A stretch of 64,000 nt of DNA, from the NCBI GenBank assembly GCA_025201375.1, contig JAIWZP010000034.1, forward strand, positions 186,001 through 250,000. Reading direction: 5' to 3'. The notes below the pieces were generated by a model. That model was given only the letters and a program-made list of their open reading frames with translations, was not told the origin of the DNA and made no database searches. Source of the stretch: Gongronella butleri (Eukaryota; Mucoromycota; Mucoromycetes; Mucorales; Cunninghamellaceae). Below are positions 1 to 10,813 of this stretch, piece by piece (within the stretch, counting starts at the first letter, position 1; each line of letters begins with the position of its first letter). A program made the translations under genes and the position numbers.

Positions 1-239
1 AAAAGTAAATCCCGTGAATGAGCGATCCAAAATTCCAAATGGAAGGGGAGAAAAAAAAAAGGGCAAGTGCGGGAGACAAGGGAGATCGCAAAAGGGGAAG
101 AAGAATTGGGCAAGCTTCGTCCCCCCAAAAAAAATTCCCATTGCAAAAGGGGGGGAGAGAAAGAGAAAATTTTTGTACCCCCCCTGTCCCATTTTTGTGA
201 TCTGTGCCTGAAAGTCGGGAGATCTGCTGTTTGAAAATT
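1..239. other. Left-edge non-coding sequence
   Basis: A-rich and G-rich low-complexity sequence lying downstream of the minus-strand velvet gene. It should hold that gene's 3' untranslated region. The short open frames here are homopolymer-driven and resemble nothing known. Confidence 0.5.
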
Positions 240-1600
240 TTACCTGTCATTGGTAGGCCGGTGCGCCGTGTCGGGGATTGGTGGGTCATGTGGAGCGTCG
301 TCATCGAGTGACGAGGCACTGGAACCATCGCGTTCGTCATCATCGTCGTCTATTTCGTCGTCGTCGTCGTCGTCGGGCCCTGGTGGCTGGTCGTGCACGT
401 TGAACACGCCCTGGTATTGAAAAATCGGGTCGATCGTTGTGCGCACGCGGCGCTTTCGTGGCTCGGATGCCTTGCGAATGCGAATTTTTAGACCTTGCCG
501 TGCAAAGCTGCGAGCCAAATGGCAAGACCCAAACATGCCAGGGAACTATATTTTTTGGGTTGAGTACAACGTGGGGGGTGCTGGCTCTGTTGTATTTTAA
601 AGCCCTATTTTACCTTTTTGGCTGAATACACGGTGAACTCGTCGGTGTCAATGTCTGCGCGGAATTGCACTTCCAAGCTAATAAAAAAAAAATAGGTGGC
701 GCGTGAGAACTCTTTTTCCGTGGGGTGGGATTGGAGGGGGGAGGGCAAAGGGGGGATGCTTGTCAAACGCGCACGTTTTTTTCTTATTTTTTTCTTTACC
801 CCGTGATTTCGAATAGGGTGAGTTTGAAGCGATAGCGGCCCTCTGCGCGGATGGACAGGTCCGAAAAGACGAAGAAATATTTTTCAATGTCGTCCAAGTC
901 TCTGAATTGGTATAGGGAGGACACGGTGCGGCCCACTGTCAGCTGTGAATGGACGTGGACATCGAGATCTGGCGATCGCTTCTTTTTGCATGGTATCAAG
1001 ACAGCTGTCAAATAAAGATTGGGCATTCTGCTCCACTGCGGATCCGAGCAACTGGCGAGAAATCATGAAAAAAAAATCAGTGTCATTGTTCCGGATTCCA
1101 GGAAAAAAAACAAAAAAAAAAAGGGCTGGGTATCATAAAAGTACACGTTATTTTACCTGTTCATGTTGTCGACTTGCACGCCATGACGGAGCACCTGAAG
1201 TTCGACTATGAGAGGCGGGTCGATGGGTCTCCGATCCACTAGATATGGTGAAAAAAAAATGAGTTTCACCCATTTTTAGTCATCCAACCCTTTTTTTTCT
1301 TTTTTGGCTTCGCCATGCAGCTGCTTGTTTGAGCGTTCTTGTGTACCTTTGTCCCCAATGCCACACATCCGTGATTGTAGTGGTTGTTGACGGATGATCA
1401 GCTTGTAGGACCTGTTAAAAGAAGGAAAAAAAATAAAAAAAAAAAAAAAAAGCATGAATGTCGCGTGTGCCGCGAGAAAAAAAAAAGGAGGCGTGTGAGA
1501 GACAAGGCACCCTTCCACTGGCATTGGTGAGGCGTGCGGCTGTGCCCAATTGGGGTGGTGCTTACGGTAAAGTCGCATCGTCGTCATAATCCATCTTCAT
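240..1600 (-). CDS. Velvet-domain transcriptional regulator
   Basis: Velvet proteins are fungal DNA-binding regulators with an NF-kB-like fold that couple development, sporulation and secondary metabolism. Six exons read 1600-1566, 1411-1347, 1238-1157, 1051-800, 677-614 and 545-240, and close in frame to 267 aa. Hallmarks in order are YKLIIRQQPLQSRMCG, then DRRPIDPPLIVELQVLRHG, then FFVFSDLSIRAEGRYRFKLT, and SFARQGLKIRIRK near the end of the domain. The tail after about residue 190 is a run of Asp and Glu, probably disordered. The domain fills most of the protein, as in compact VosA/VelB-like members; I cannot assign it to VeA, VelB, VelC or VosA. Start ATG at 1600; a second in-frame ATG lies at 1594. 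Confidence 0.93.
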
Positions 1601-3273
1601 GAGCGCGTGTACATGTAAAAAAACGCCTGGGCTATGTACAAAAGGTCGTTGTCGAGAAACAATGCGTCGTCAAAACAAAAGAGAGGGTTGCCACGCGCGC
1701 CAGCGTTAAAAAGGGGAGAGAAGAGGTGGAAAAAGAGAAAAAGAAGCAAGCGAAATTTGACGACGGGCTATTTTATACAAAAAAAACCTCAGTGTCACCC
1801 ATCCAAGCTCATGGTATTAAAAAAAAAAAAAGGAGTGGGGGGAGTGAGAGAGCGAGAGAGAGGCAAGGGAGAAGTGGGGGGGGGGGAGGAGAGGAAAGAC
1901 GGCAAAAAAGAGACACGCACACACTGGCATGGGCGCGGATCGTCCCAATTGTGAAACCCAATGCAGAGGTTGTTTGTTCTGGCGCAAGTGGGCCAATGTC
2001 GGGGCCTGAAGGCCACATTTGGCAGGTTGCACCTTTTTCGTTCTGCAAATGGCCTTTTTGCCAGCTTACTGGCTATTTTTTTTATTTTATTCCATTGTTC
2101 GATCCAAGACCCACAAAAGAGGAACAGAGTCACATCAAAGAAGCAAAGAAAAAAAAAAACAGAAAGTCAGGGTCCCTCGTGCCGATTGGCGCGCGTCCTC
2201 AAGGGCGCTCTGAGGAACCAAAAAAAGGGGGGGGGGAAAAGAAATTGATAGAGAGAGAGAGAGAGAGCCCAGGAGAGAGAGTCGCAACAGAAATTCCAAT
2301 GCGCATTTAATGATGTGGATCTTGGCCCAGCAGACGCCAGGCTGGTTTGTCTCTCAGCCACCAGTTGCCTTTTTCTCAACTTTAAACCGCTCCATTGGAT
2401 TCCTGCAGAATCAAAAAAGGCAAGCATGGGGGGTGTGAATTTGGTGCCAAAGGTAAGAATCTTTAGCCGGAGTTGAGTTGCGGTTGCTGTCAAATTGGGG
2501 GGGGGGGAGATGGGGAGGGGAACAAAGCGATCATAAAGCCGAGGAGGGCCCTTTTATGATTGTTGGGCCTTTTTTTTGTCCCCTTGATCTGTCTGCGCAC
2601 GCGATTGATGAGCAGGGTCCTATGCATTGTGTGCTCTGCAAGAGGCGGAAGTGTGCACGAATGTGTGTATAACATACATGTGTGCTGCGAAACCGACAAT
2701 TGGACCCCCCTGAGTGAATCAAAAAAGAAAAAAAAAACCATTCAAGGGAAACGGCGCCCCCAGCAATGTGGGCAAGTCGGCAAAAAAAAGGGGGGGGAGA
2801 CGAAAGCGGTGTGCATGGCAGCCATTCAAGCTGCATCACCCTACGCGATGGACAAAAGAAGCAAAGCGCGTGCATCCCGGAAAACAGGCAAGTTTGGTGA
2901 TCACGCGCTTTTTATTTTCTTCTTGTTTTCGCTGCATGAGTGAGGGCGCACTCCGTGGGCTCGGGCGCGGGAAAAAGGGACGATGTGAGGCGCTTAGCCA
3001 AATGGCAGGTGCCATTTATCACATGCTTGAGAGGGACAGTGTGATCAGGCCACAAAAATCAAAAACAGAAGGAATGAACGGGCGTTTCCCTTGTTTCCCT
3101 TGAATGACAAGAAAAAAAAAAAAAAAGAGAATGACGCGATCACACATTAAAAACAAATAAATTTATTAAAATCACACACACAAAAAAAAAAAAAGTAGGA
3201 GGTGGGGGCAAGGAAAAGGGGGGAATGCAAGAAAAAAAAAAGAGAGAGCTATGGACAAGAAGTGAGAAATGAA
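1601..3273. other. Long low-complexity spacer, no gene seen
   Basis: About 1.7 kb of A-runs, G-runs and (GA)n sequence between the velvet start and the 3' end of the BTB gene. Open frames of 100-190 codons exist, but they are Lys/Arg/Gly-rich or Phe/Leu-rich translations of homopolymers with no recognisable domain. It probably holds the velvet promoter. Opposed AATAAA-like words near 3157-3170 could end the minus-strand BTB transcript. Confidence 0.5.
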
Positions 3274-4311
3274 TTACGTGGATTGAGCGGGGATGAGCAT
3301 GACAGAGACGTTGCCATCGTCGAAGCGCAAGGTGGCCTTTGTGCCGTCGTCGTCGCGGAGGGCGAGCACTTGCTTTGCAAAATGGAGGCGTTGCATTGGA
3401 TCACGGGCGGTGAGTTTTTCGTGTTCAATGCAGCGCTTAAGCAATGGCAATGGCAAATGAGCATAGACATGAGCGAGATCGATGTAATTGTTGTCAGGAC
3501 CAAAGGCATCGAGCTGTGCGGGCAGCACGGCGGTCAAAAAGTGGGTGGCGTGCGCGACCGAAGCCGTGTCGGCGGACGCGCCCAATTCCAAATAAGGCAG
3601 CCAAAACACGATGGTGTCCAGGGTCCATTCGTGATTGAGCGCGTCGTAGATCATGGCGCACAAAGGGTGCAATTCGAGATATGCCGCGAAATCAAGCAAT
3701 CCGAGCAATGTGCGCGGGCGTGCAAACAAGTACAAGATATCCTGCTGATGTAATGGCCGATAAAAATGAGCAATGGCCGTGTGCACCACTTCCTCGGTCG
3801 CCGTCAATGGCGCGTCGCCCAACGACAATTGCTTCTTTTTCTTTTTGCCTTGCGCAGAAAGCAATTGTTGCAATTTCGGCGATCGTCCCAGCATCAATGC
3901 ATGCGCTTCCTTTTGACAATGGCCCACCGTCACCACCGTGTCCGTGCAGGCACCTTTTTTTCAAAAAAAAAAAGCAACTTGAATAAAAAAAAAAAAGTCG
4001 CTCAAACCCAAATATTTTTTTTTACCTTGAACAAAACCCATATGGTACAAATAGTCGCACAGCTCCTGATCGGTGGTGATGAAGGCATGAGGAGGTGGAG
4101 GAGGCGGCGGCATGGGCCGCGATGGGTAAAAAGTGGTGGCGGGAGGCGGCGGAGGCGGATGGTGGTGATGTTGGTGGTGTTGCAGCTGGTGATAGTGCTG
4201 ATGGTGCGGATGCGACGGCGGCGGAGGCGGGAACGCATGGTTCACAAACGACGGCGGGTAGTAATAGTCGGCCGGGTTCCCAAACGAGGCCGCCATGTAC
4301 GAGGTTGGCAT
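3274..4311 (-). CDS. BTB/POZ-like domain protein with His/Pro-rich N-terminus
   Basis: Two exons, 4311-4026 and 3953-3274, give 321 aa. The first ~75 residues are Pro- and His-rich low complexity. Next comes the start of a BTB fold: YLYHMGFVQG at the exon junction, then ACTDTVVTVGHCQKEAHALM with the 'H..LM/L.RSP..QQLL' pattern typical of BTB domains. The rest is helical, with IAHFYRPLHQQDILYLFARP resembling the BTB/BACK transition. BTB proteins often act as dimeric adaptors, for example for CUL3 ligases; the partner here is unknown. The intron starts GTAAAAAAAA and ends in T-runs with an unusual AAAG acceptor. The start is divergent from the tetraspanin gene, 213 bases away. Confidence 0.75.
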
Positions 4312-4524
4312 AAAATCAAGAACAAAAAAGAAAGAAAAAAAAAAAAAGGAGAGAGGGAAAACGAAACAAGCGATTTTTGTTGTGAAAAAGCAGCGATTGC
4401 CTTTTATGAAATTAAAAGTCCGCCCGCGCGTGAGCGTTTTGAGCCTTTTCCCTCTTCCCCCCGCCCTGGATAGCCAATTCTGCCTTTTCTTTCTTTTCCC
4501 ACTCGTCTTTTTTTGTTGTTTCGC
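4312..4524. promoter_or_regulatory. Shared divergent promoter, BTB gene / tetraspanin
   Basis: 213 bases separate the two start codons on opposite strands, so both core promoters must lie here unless 5' exons were missed. The sequence is A-rich on one side and T/C-rich on the other. No clear TATA box can be singled out. Confidence 0.4.
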
Positions 4525-5566
4525 ATGCTGCAAGACACTCGCCTGCAAGTTCCACGCCAGAAGCGTATTAGTAGCCTGCGCAATCTGGTCGCCAATTTGC
4601 ATTTGGTCACACTTGTAAAGTAAAACACGCTTGGTCAGGGCGAAAAAGCGTCTCACACGCCGTTTTTTTTTTTCTTTTTTCTTTTGTTCTTGGCTAGTGT
4701 CTTGGCTTGACGCTGGTCACAGCGGGTAAAAGCCAAGGCGGGGGACACGTGCCATGGAGCGGGAAGGTGGAGGGAAATTCATGATTTTTTTTCATTTTTA
4801 TAGGCGCATACCTGTTTACGAGCGAAATCAGCCGCACTGTATGCTACTCGTTGCTTGTTCTTGGGTGTCTGGTAGCGCTCGTTGGCTTTGTTGCATGCTT
4901 TGGCAGCCACATGGAGCTGACAGGGTTCATCCGGTTCTTCATTACCTATGGAGCATTGGTGTTACTTGCACAATTGGTGCTTTGCTGCTACATGTATTGG
5001 CAATCGTCGGCCCTCAACCGCCACGCAAGTGATCTCTGGTCCTTTTTCTTTGAACACGACCCCGCGTTCCTGTGGGAAGTCGAATCAGTGTAAGAATTGG
5101 AGGGAGATTCCAATGAGATCATTGTAAATTTTTGGTTTTTTTTTCGTCTTCCCCATGTAGATGGTCGTGCTGCGGCTACGCATCCAGCGAGGACCGGCCC
5201 GTGCCAAGCTCTTGTCATCTCTCGGAGAACGCTTGTCGCGCGACATGGCTCGATTTCATCGGTAAATGGCAATTTTTCTTGATACTTGGCGTGTGCGTGC
5301 TCTTGTCGTTCCAGATTTGCGTGCTCGTCATGAATTGCGTCCTGATGGTACTTGTGGAGCGAGAAAATCGCGATTTCGAGATGCACGAGGCGTTGTTTGA
5401 ACAGGCCCATTATTCTTCGGCGCCATACCACGCACATCCAGTGCTTGGTCGCTTCCCATCGCACCCATCATCGTCGGGCAACAATGGTGCACTGCCGCCC
5501 TGGCCACGGCCCTCGTCGTCGTCCATGGGCGGCGACTTGCCTCACTATGGTAGCGTTTCAAAGTGA
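4525..5566 (+). CDS. Tetraspanin
   Basis: Four exons, 4525-4614, 4698-4725, 4804-5089 and 5161-5566, give 269 aa with four membrane segments. TM1 spans the first three exons (...LVTLCLGLTLVTAGAYLF). TM2 and TM3 follow as close hydrophobic blocks, then a large extracellular loop, then TM4 (QFFLILGVCVLLSFQICVLV). The loop carries the family signature CCG (residues 138-140) with later Cys 153 and Cys 160, which would form the two disulfides. The cytoplasmic tail is Pro/His/Ser-rich. Fungal tetraspanins act in membrane microdomains and in polarised or infection-related growth; a specific role cannot be assigned. Reading from ATG 4754 instead would lose TM1 and read through an intron, so the upstream start was chosen. 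Confidence 0.88.
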
Positions 5567-5686
5567 TCCCCCTTTTTATTTTGATTTCCCCCCCCCCCTC
5601 ATTTTCACACCCCTCCTCTCAATGATACCAGACTTTTTTTTACAACATGAAGCTCTTTTTTTTATTTAATCCAATTGGGCGTGCCA

Positions 5687-6599
5687 TCACCTGCTATTGC
5701 GGAACCGATGCACGGCAAGAATCGCCCAAAAACACGCGCGCCATTTTTGCACGGGCGTCTGGGTCAATGGCACTTTGGCCACGCCCATCTCGCTGAGCAT
5801 CGAGAGCGCTTCTTGCTCACTAAAAATGGAGAAAAGGATCCATGGAATGGCATAAAAAAATCTTTTTTTCTTCTTTTTATGCTTTTACCTTGCTTCGAGA
5901 GATCGATTGGCAAGTGTGAGGTATCTTTTCTGAAACAAGAGATCGGCACGTAGCTTGTTGGCCTGGTTCTGTTGCAGCTCCACTTGGTCGACGAGGTGCT
6001 CAATGTCCGAGCGACGCCACTAAAAACACACGCAAATCGGGGCAATTAGGTGTTTTAGCATCCTTTCATGCTATTTTTGGCCAACACGATGCAACTTGTC
6101 GCTTACGCTGGTATCAGATGCATTGTCTCGGTCAAGATGCTCCTCCAATTCCTGATCGAGCGTCCTTTTCTTTTGATTTTGCAGTATTTCCTCGAGTTGG
6201 GCCTTGTCCTGGCGGCATTGGAGCAGGCTATCGTGGCATTTGCGCAGCGAATCAAGCAGGGTCTGATTCTCTTTTTGCAACTGTTGCACCATGTCCAGCC
6301 AGCCCGGGTCCTCGTCCTCCTATGAACAAAAAATAAATAAATAAAAAGGAATCAAGTTGTGCCATTTGGCGCCAATTCAATGTCTTTATTACCTTGTCAG
6401 CGGGCGGGTCGTCCTCGTTTAGATACTCGTCATCGAAGAGCGTGTGTGGTCGGACGCCAAATTGGCTCGCAGAGCGCTCGACAGCAGGGTCCTCGGAGAT
6501 CATGGAAGACTGCGCAAGGTGTTTGTGGAAAACGACGCGTGAATACACGCTGGACGCGTCGCTGTGCGCGTCATGCACGTTGTGGTGCACGCTGTTCAT
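5687..6599 (-). CDS. Small coiled-coil protein with PACT-like C-terminus
   Basis: Four exons, 6599-6393, 6319-6107, 6019-5889 and 5819-5687, give 227 aa. The N-terminal 70 residues are polar and acidic. Residues ~75-140 form a heptad-rich coiled coil (QQLQKENQTLLDSLRKCHDS). The last ~85 residues resemble the PACT domain that anchors pericentrin, AKAP450, Spc110 and Mto1 to microtubule-organising centres: LRADLLFQKRYLTLANRSLE, then EQEALSMLSEMGV, then WRACFWAILAVHRFR. Family members are usually far longer. PACT identity is inferred from pattern, not from a search. An alternative is an unrelated coiled-coil protein. The start lies 188 bases from that of CTF18 on the other strand. Confidence 0.6.
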
Positions 6600-6787
6600 G
6601 AAGGCAAAGAAGACGAAGAAGAAAAAAAAAAGCGGAATGAGCAATCAAAAAAAAGGGGGGAAATCGCGCCAATGGATGGAAATGCCAAAAAAGGAAATCG
6701 TCCGATTCTAGCGCAATAAAAAATAAAGAAGGGCGCGTCGTGTTTTTTTTTTTGTCTTTTTCTTTTTCTTTACCCTTTTTTTCCAAC

Positions 6788-8209
6788 ATGACCTTGGACG
6801 ACGCGGGCGATCCCGGTCTGAAACGACGATTTGACGACTATTTTGACATGCGCGACGATGACGAGGAGGAGGATGGCGCGTTCTTTGACGATGACACGGG
6901 GCAGGACACGCTGATCCGTCTGGACGACTATTTGGAGGAGCAAGAAAGGACGAAATTGATGCGCGACCTGCATCCATCAACGGCGACGTCGGCGTCGCTT
7001 GAAGAGGCGACGCGCCAGCAAGAGGGCGACTCGATGGTGTTTCCAGACTCACCTGGCGATTGGCCGTCGGCCGACTGGCCATCGCCGGGCGATATGGCCG
7101 ACGAGGAGCTTCCAACCAAGCAAGAACAAGCCATGGACATGGAATTGGAAGACGAAGAGGACCTGTTCGCTGCCCCAGCACCTCCACAGCGTTCCTTGCC
7201 CACTCTCACCCGCACAGACACCACCTCTTCCGCCGCGTCAATGGCACCAAGCACCTCACCCAAGCCGACGGCCGCTTACAAACCACCGTCAGCGCCTGCG
7301 CGTCCGCGTCACGACTATTCGCGCCCGCCAGACACCGGCAGCTTCCTCACGGCCACGTGCCCGCGCACGGGCAAGCCCATTTACCTGCCCACACAAGTCA
7401 AGGCACCTGCACAGGCACGAAATGCCACCCCTTTGCTCAAACACTGCCTCAACAAGGACACGCGCCTTCTCGCAAAGCCAATTCTTGCCATGATGCAAGA
7501 TTTGCGCATCGTCGACAAGACGCTCCACGCAGAAGCAGAGAGGTAAACACTTGAAAACACAGCGAATGGCCTTTTTCTTGGGGAAGGGGAAAACCGCGTT
7601 TTATTGACCCATTTCCCCCCCTTTTTTATTTTTCTAGGGAGCGTCGCCGGCAACTTAAGGCCAAGAACAAGAAGAAGCGCCTGATTGATGCCGAGTCGCA
7701 GCAGCTCTGGGTGGAAAAGTACAAGCCGTCGATTTTCATGGATTTGCTGGGCGACCAGCGCGTCAATCGCGACGCGCTTGGCTGGGTCAAGCAGTGGGAC
7801 TATTGCGTGTTTGGCCGCCGGCCCCAGGGCGAGACACAGCGCGACAAGGCCTTGCGCGAATACAAATCCACCTTTGGCAAGAATGCAAATGAAGACAAGA
7901 ACAATTTCAAGGCAAAACGACAAGATGTACGCGATCACGCTGAGATTGAACAACATGTGGAAGGAGGAAAAAAAAAAAGAGAGGCGCGTTCTCATCTTCT
8001 TTGTACTTTTAGGATGATCCCATGCTGCGACCCGAGCGCAAGATCCTCTTGTTGTCCGGCCCTCCAGGGTTTGGCAAGACAACACTGGCTCATGTCATTG
8101 CTAAACACGCCGGCTACAACATTGTCGAGGTCAACGCAAGGTGAGATGGCCTCCCCCCAAAAAAAACTGGGCAAAGACAGGAGAAATGGCGCTTCTGACG
8201 GTTCTTTTT

Positions 8210-8243
<34 letters not shown>

Positions 8244-10427
8244 CGATGATCGCACGGGCGAGGTGGTAAGCACCAAGATAAAGTCGGCGCTGGAGATGCA
8301 GGCGATTCTGCGCAAGCCATCCGAGGACGGCAAGGGCACCACCATGTATACCAAGCCCAATTTGCTCATCATTGACGAGATTGACGGCGCGAGCAGCTCG
8401 GGCGGCGCTGATGTAAGCCAGAAAAAAAGAGGGGGGCGCCAACCGCTATCCATTGGGTCTCATGTTGTGTATTTTTTTTTTTTTTTTTTTTTTTGTAGAG
8501 CTTCATTCGGCAGCTCGTGGACATGGCCATGGCGCCGGTCAAAAAAGAGGGCGCCCAAGCAAAAAAGGGGTCGAGGCGAAAGGAGCGCGCACCATTGCTG
8601 CGGCCGATCATCTGTATCTGCAATGACGCGTTTGCGCCCGTGCTGCGCCCACTGCGCGCCGTCGCCCATCACGTCCAATTCCGCAAGGTCCCTGTCCTCC
8701 ACATTGCACGTCGCCTCCAATTCATCTGCCAGAGCGAGGGCCTCGACACCGACCTGCGCACACTCAGCCTCCTTTGCGACATGACCGACGGCGACGTTCG
8801 CAGCTGCCTCAACACCCTGCAGGTAACAAAAAAAGGGGGAAAATTGAAAAAAAAAATTGAAAAAAAGAAAAAGAAATGGCTCAATGGCCCCTTTTTTCTT
8901 CACTAGTTCATCCGCAGCAAGAGCTCCTCCTTTGACAAGGACATGCTCAACAAGCAACAGGGCACGCTCGGAAAAAAGGACATGGGTCAATCGCTCTTTG
9001 CTACATGGGACTCGCTGTTTTCCGCAGGCAAATCCAAGCAAATGTACCAGCGCGACCGAAAAGGTAAAGCGTGTCGCGTCGCGCTCCGCAAGAAATGGGA
9101 CCTGTTTGCTCACTTTTTGTATTTTTTTCAAAAGATCGTTATGTCGGCCACATGGCGTCGTTGATTGACAATAGTGGCGATGTGGATAAGGTGCTCCAGG
9201 GCTGTTTTGAGGCGTACTTGTCAATGAAATTCCACGACGAGAGCCTGAACAAGCTCGTGGCCATTGGCCCATGGATGGATTTCTATGACAATCTGCAGCG
9301 TCGCATTTTCCAAAACCAGGATTACACGCTCATGGCTTACATGCCCTATGTCGCCGTCAATTACCACCGGTACTTTGCCGGCGCCGTCATCCAGGATCAC
9401 CGCATGGAGTACCCGCGCGTCGACTATGAAATCTTTGCCAAGAAAAAGTCGTACGAGAACCTCATGACCATCTTTGTCAATGGCATCCACCCGTCCCAGC
9501 GGCGTTTCCTCACAAAAGACCAAATCGTCCTCACCGTCGTCCCACGACTCATGCGCATCATCTCGCCCGACATGCGTCCAGTAAGCTTGTGCTCGTCCAA
9601 TGGGCATGATGGGCATGTCCATTGACCCAATTTTTTGATTTGCTAGGTCAATAAGCATCTGATCAAACCCGAGGAAAAGGTCATGCTTGACCGACTGGTC
9701 AACACCATGCTGGAATATGGCCTCACCTTTGTGCAAGAGAGCAATGAAGAGGGCCAATTCACCTTTAATCTCGAGCCGTATGTGTCGCAGCCCACTCCTT
9801 TGTCTTGCGTGTCGCTTCATGTTTCCTTTTTTTTTCTTTTTTTCACAGGCCCATGGAGGAATTGATGATGTTTGAACACATGGCGCGCAAGTCTGTCTTG
9901 AGCAGCCGCTATGCCACGCGTCAGATGATCGCCCAGGAGGTAAAAACAAACACATCGGGAGAATACGCGTCCACTGACGCGATTTTTTTCTTTTTTGCCA
10001 ATCAGATCGAGGTGGAGCGCCTACGACGACGCGAATTGACACTCGGGCCCGTGAAGAAGAAGGAGCAGCCAGCCGTGCTCACCATGTAAGTGGCCTTTTT
10101 TATCCGGTTGATCCCATTTACTCACAAATGCACATGTCGCGCCTTAGTGAGCCAACTACCACTAAGAAAACACGCTTGGATAAGGGCGCCACCGACTTTT
10201 TCGGCCGACGCATCGTGCCCAAGGACGATGACCCGACGACCGAAGCCGCCATGGAAGGTAAAAAAAAAAAAAAAAAAAAAGAAAGACGAAAAAACAAAGA
10301 TAATCCGTGCTCACCCCGGTTTTTTTGTGCCGCAGTCGACGCGTCCGTGCCTCCAATCAACTACCGGTACCACGAAGGCTTCTCCAATGCCGTGCGCAAA
10401 CCCATGCCCATGCGCCTCTTTCTTTAA
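6788..10427 (+). CDS. CTF18: CTF18, alternative clamp-loader large subunit
   Basis: Ctf18 replaces Rfc1 in the clamp loader that handles PCNA at replication forks during cohesion establishment and checkpoint signalling. Twelve exons give 923 aa: 6788-7542, 7638-7926, 8013-8140, 8244-8412, 8499-8822, 8907-9063, 9135-9580, 9647-9777, 9849-9939, 10006-10085, 10148-10257 and 10336-10427. The first ~250 residues are acidic and disordered. [20 protein letters not shown] opens the AAA+ module. Walker A is GPPGFGKTT (364-372) and Walker B is LLIIDEID (431-438). The C-terminus carries DFFGRRIV and a closing [12 protein letters not shown], matching the segment that in yeast Ctf18 binds Dcc1-Ctf8. AATAAA follows at 10437. 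Several introns hold T-runs of more than 20. Confidence 0.96.
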
Positions 10428-10813
10428 TCGGCTTGAAATAAAGTAGAAACATCAGGATATCACGCCATCATCTTGCAAAAAAACAAAAAAAAAACAAAAA
10501 AAAAAAAAGGAGGACACGCACAGTGCATAAACCTTGAACTCTGTGACACCAAGCGACCCTGATCCGCGCACATTGGGCGTTTTGAAAGCAGAACAAGGTC
10601 CTTGGAACCTGTTTCAGGGAAAATTCGCATGCTCATGCCAGCAATCTAGGGCGCGTTTCAAGGCATATCCACCGGAGTTTGAATGATACCAAAAGGAAAA
10701 AAAAAAAAGCGGAAGCGCTCCTCCTTTTTTTGTGTTTCTTTCTTCCTCTTTGCACCCGTGCCGCTTCTCCAAACGCCCCTTTTTTGTGACTATTTTCTCT
10801 GCACGACTTGCCC
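10428..10813. other. Spacer between CTF18 and the SET gene
   Basis: 386 bases holding the CTF18 poly(A) signal (AATAAA at 10437-10442), an A-run near 10480-10508, and the presumed promoter of the SET gene, which ends in a T-rich stretch. No coding sequence seen. Confidence 0.5.

Noticed and set aside
1726..2310. 194-codon open frame on the plus strand
   Set aside because: It translates A-, G- and GA-runs (Lys, Gly, Arg, Glu). No domain, no plausible splice context, and it overlaps similar frames on both strands.
3766..4473. 235-codon plus-strand frame over the BTB gene
   Set aside because: It is a shadow of the minus-strand His/Pro-rich exon and its intron homopolymers. The minus frame has the domain pattern and clean splice sites.
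4754..5032. Alternative start for the tetraspanin at 4754
   Set aside because: This frame differs from the tetraspanin frame and reads through intron 2. The two upstream exons restore TM1 in frame.
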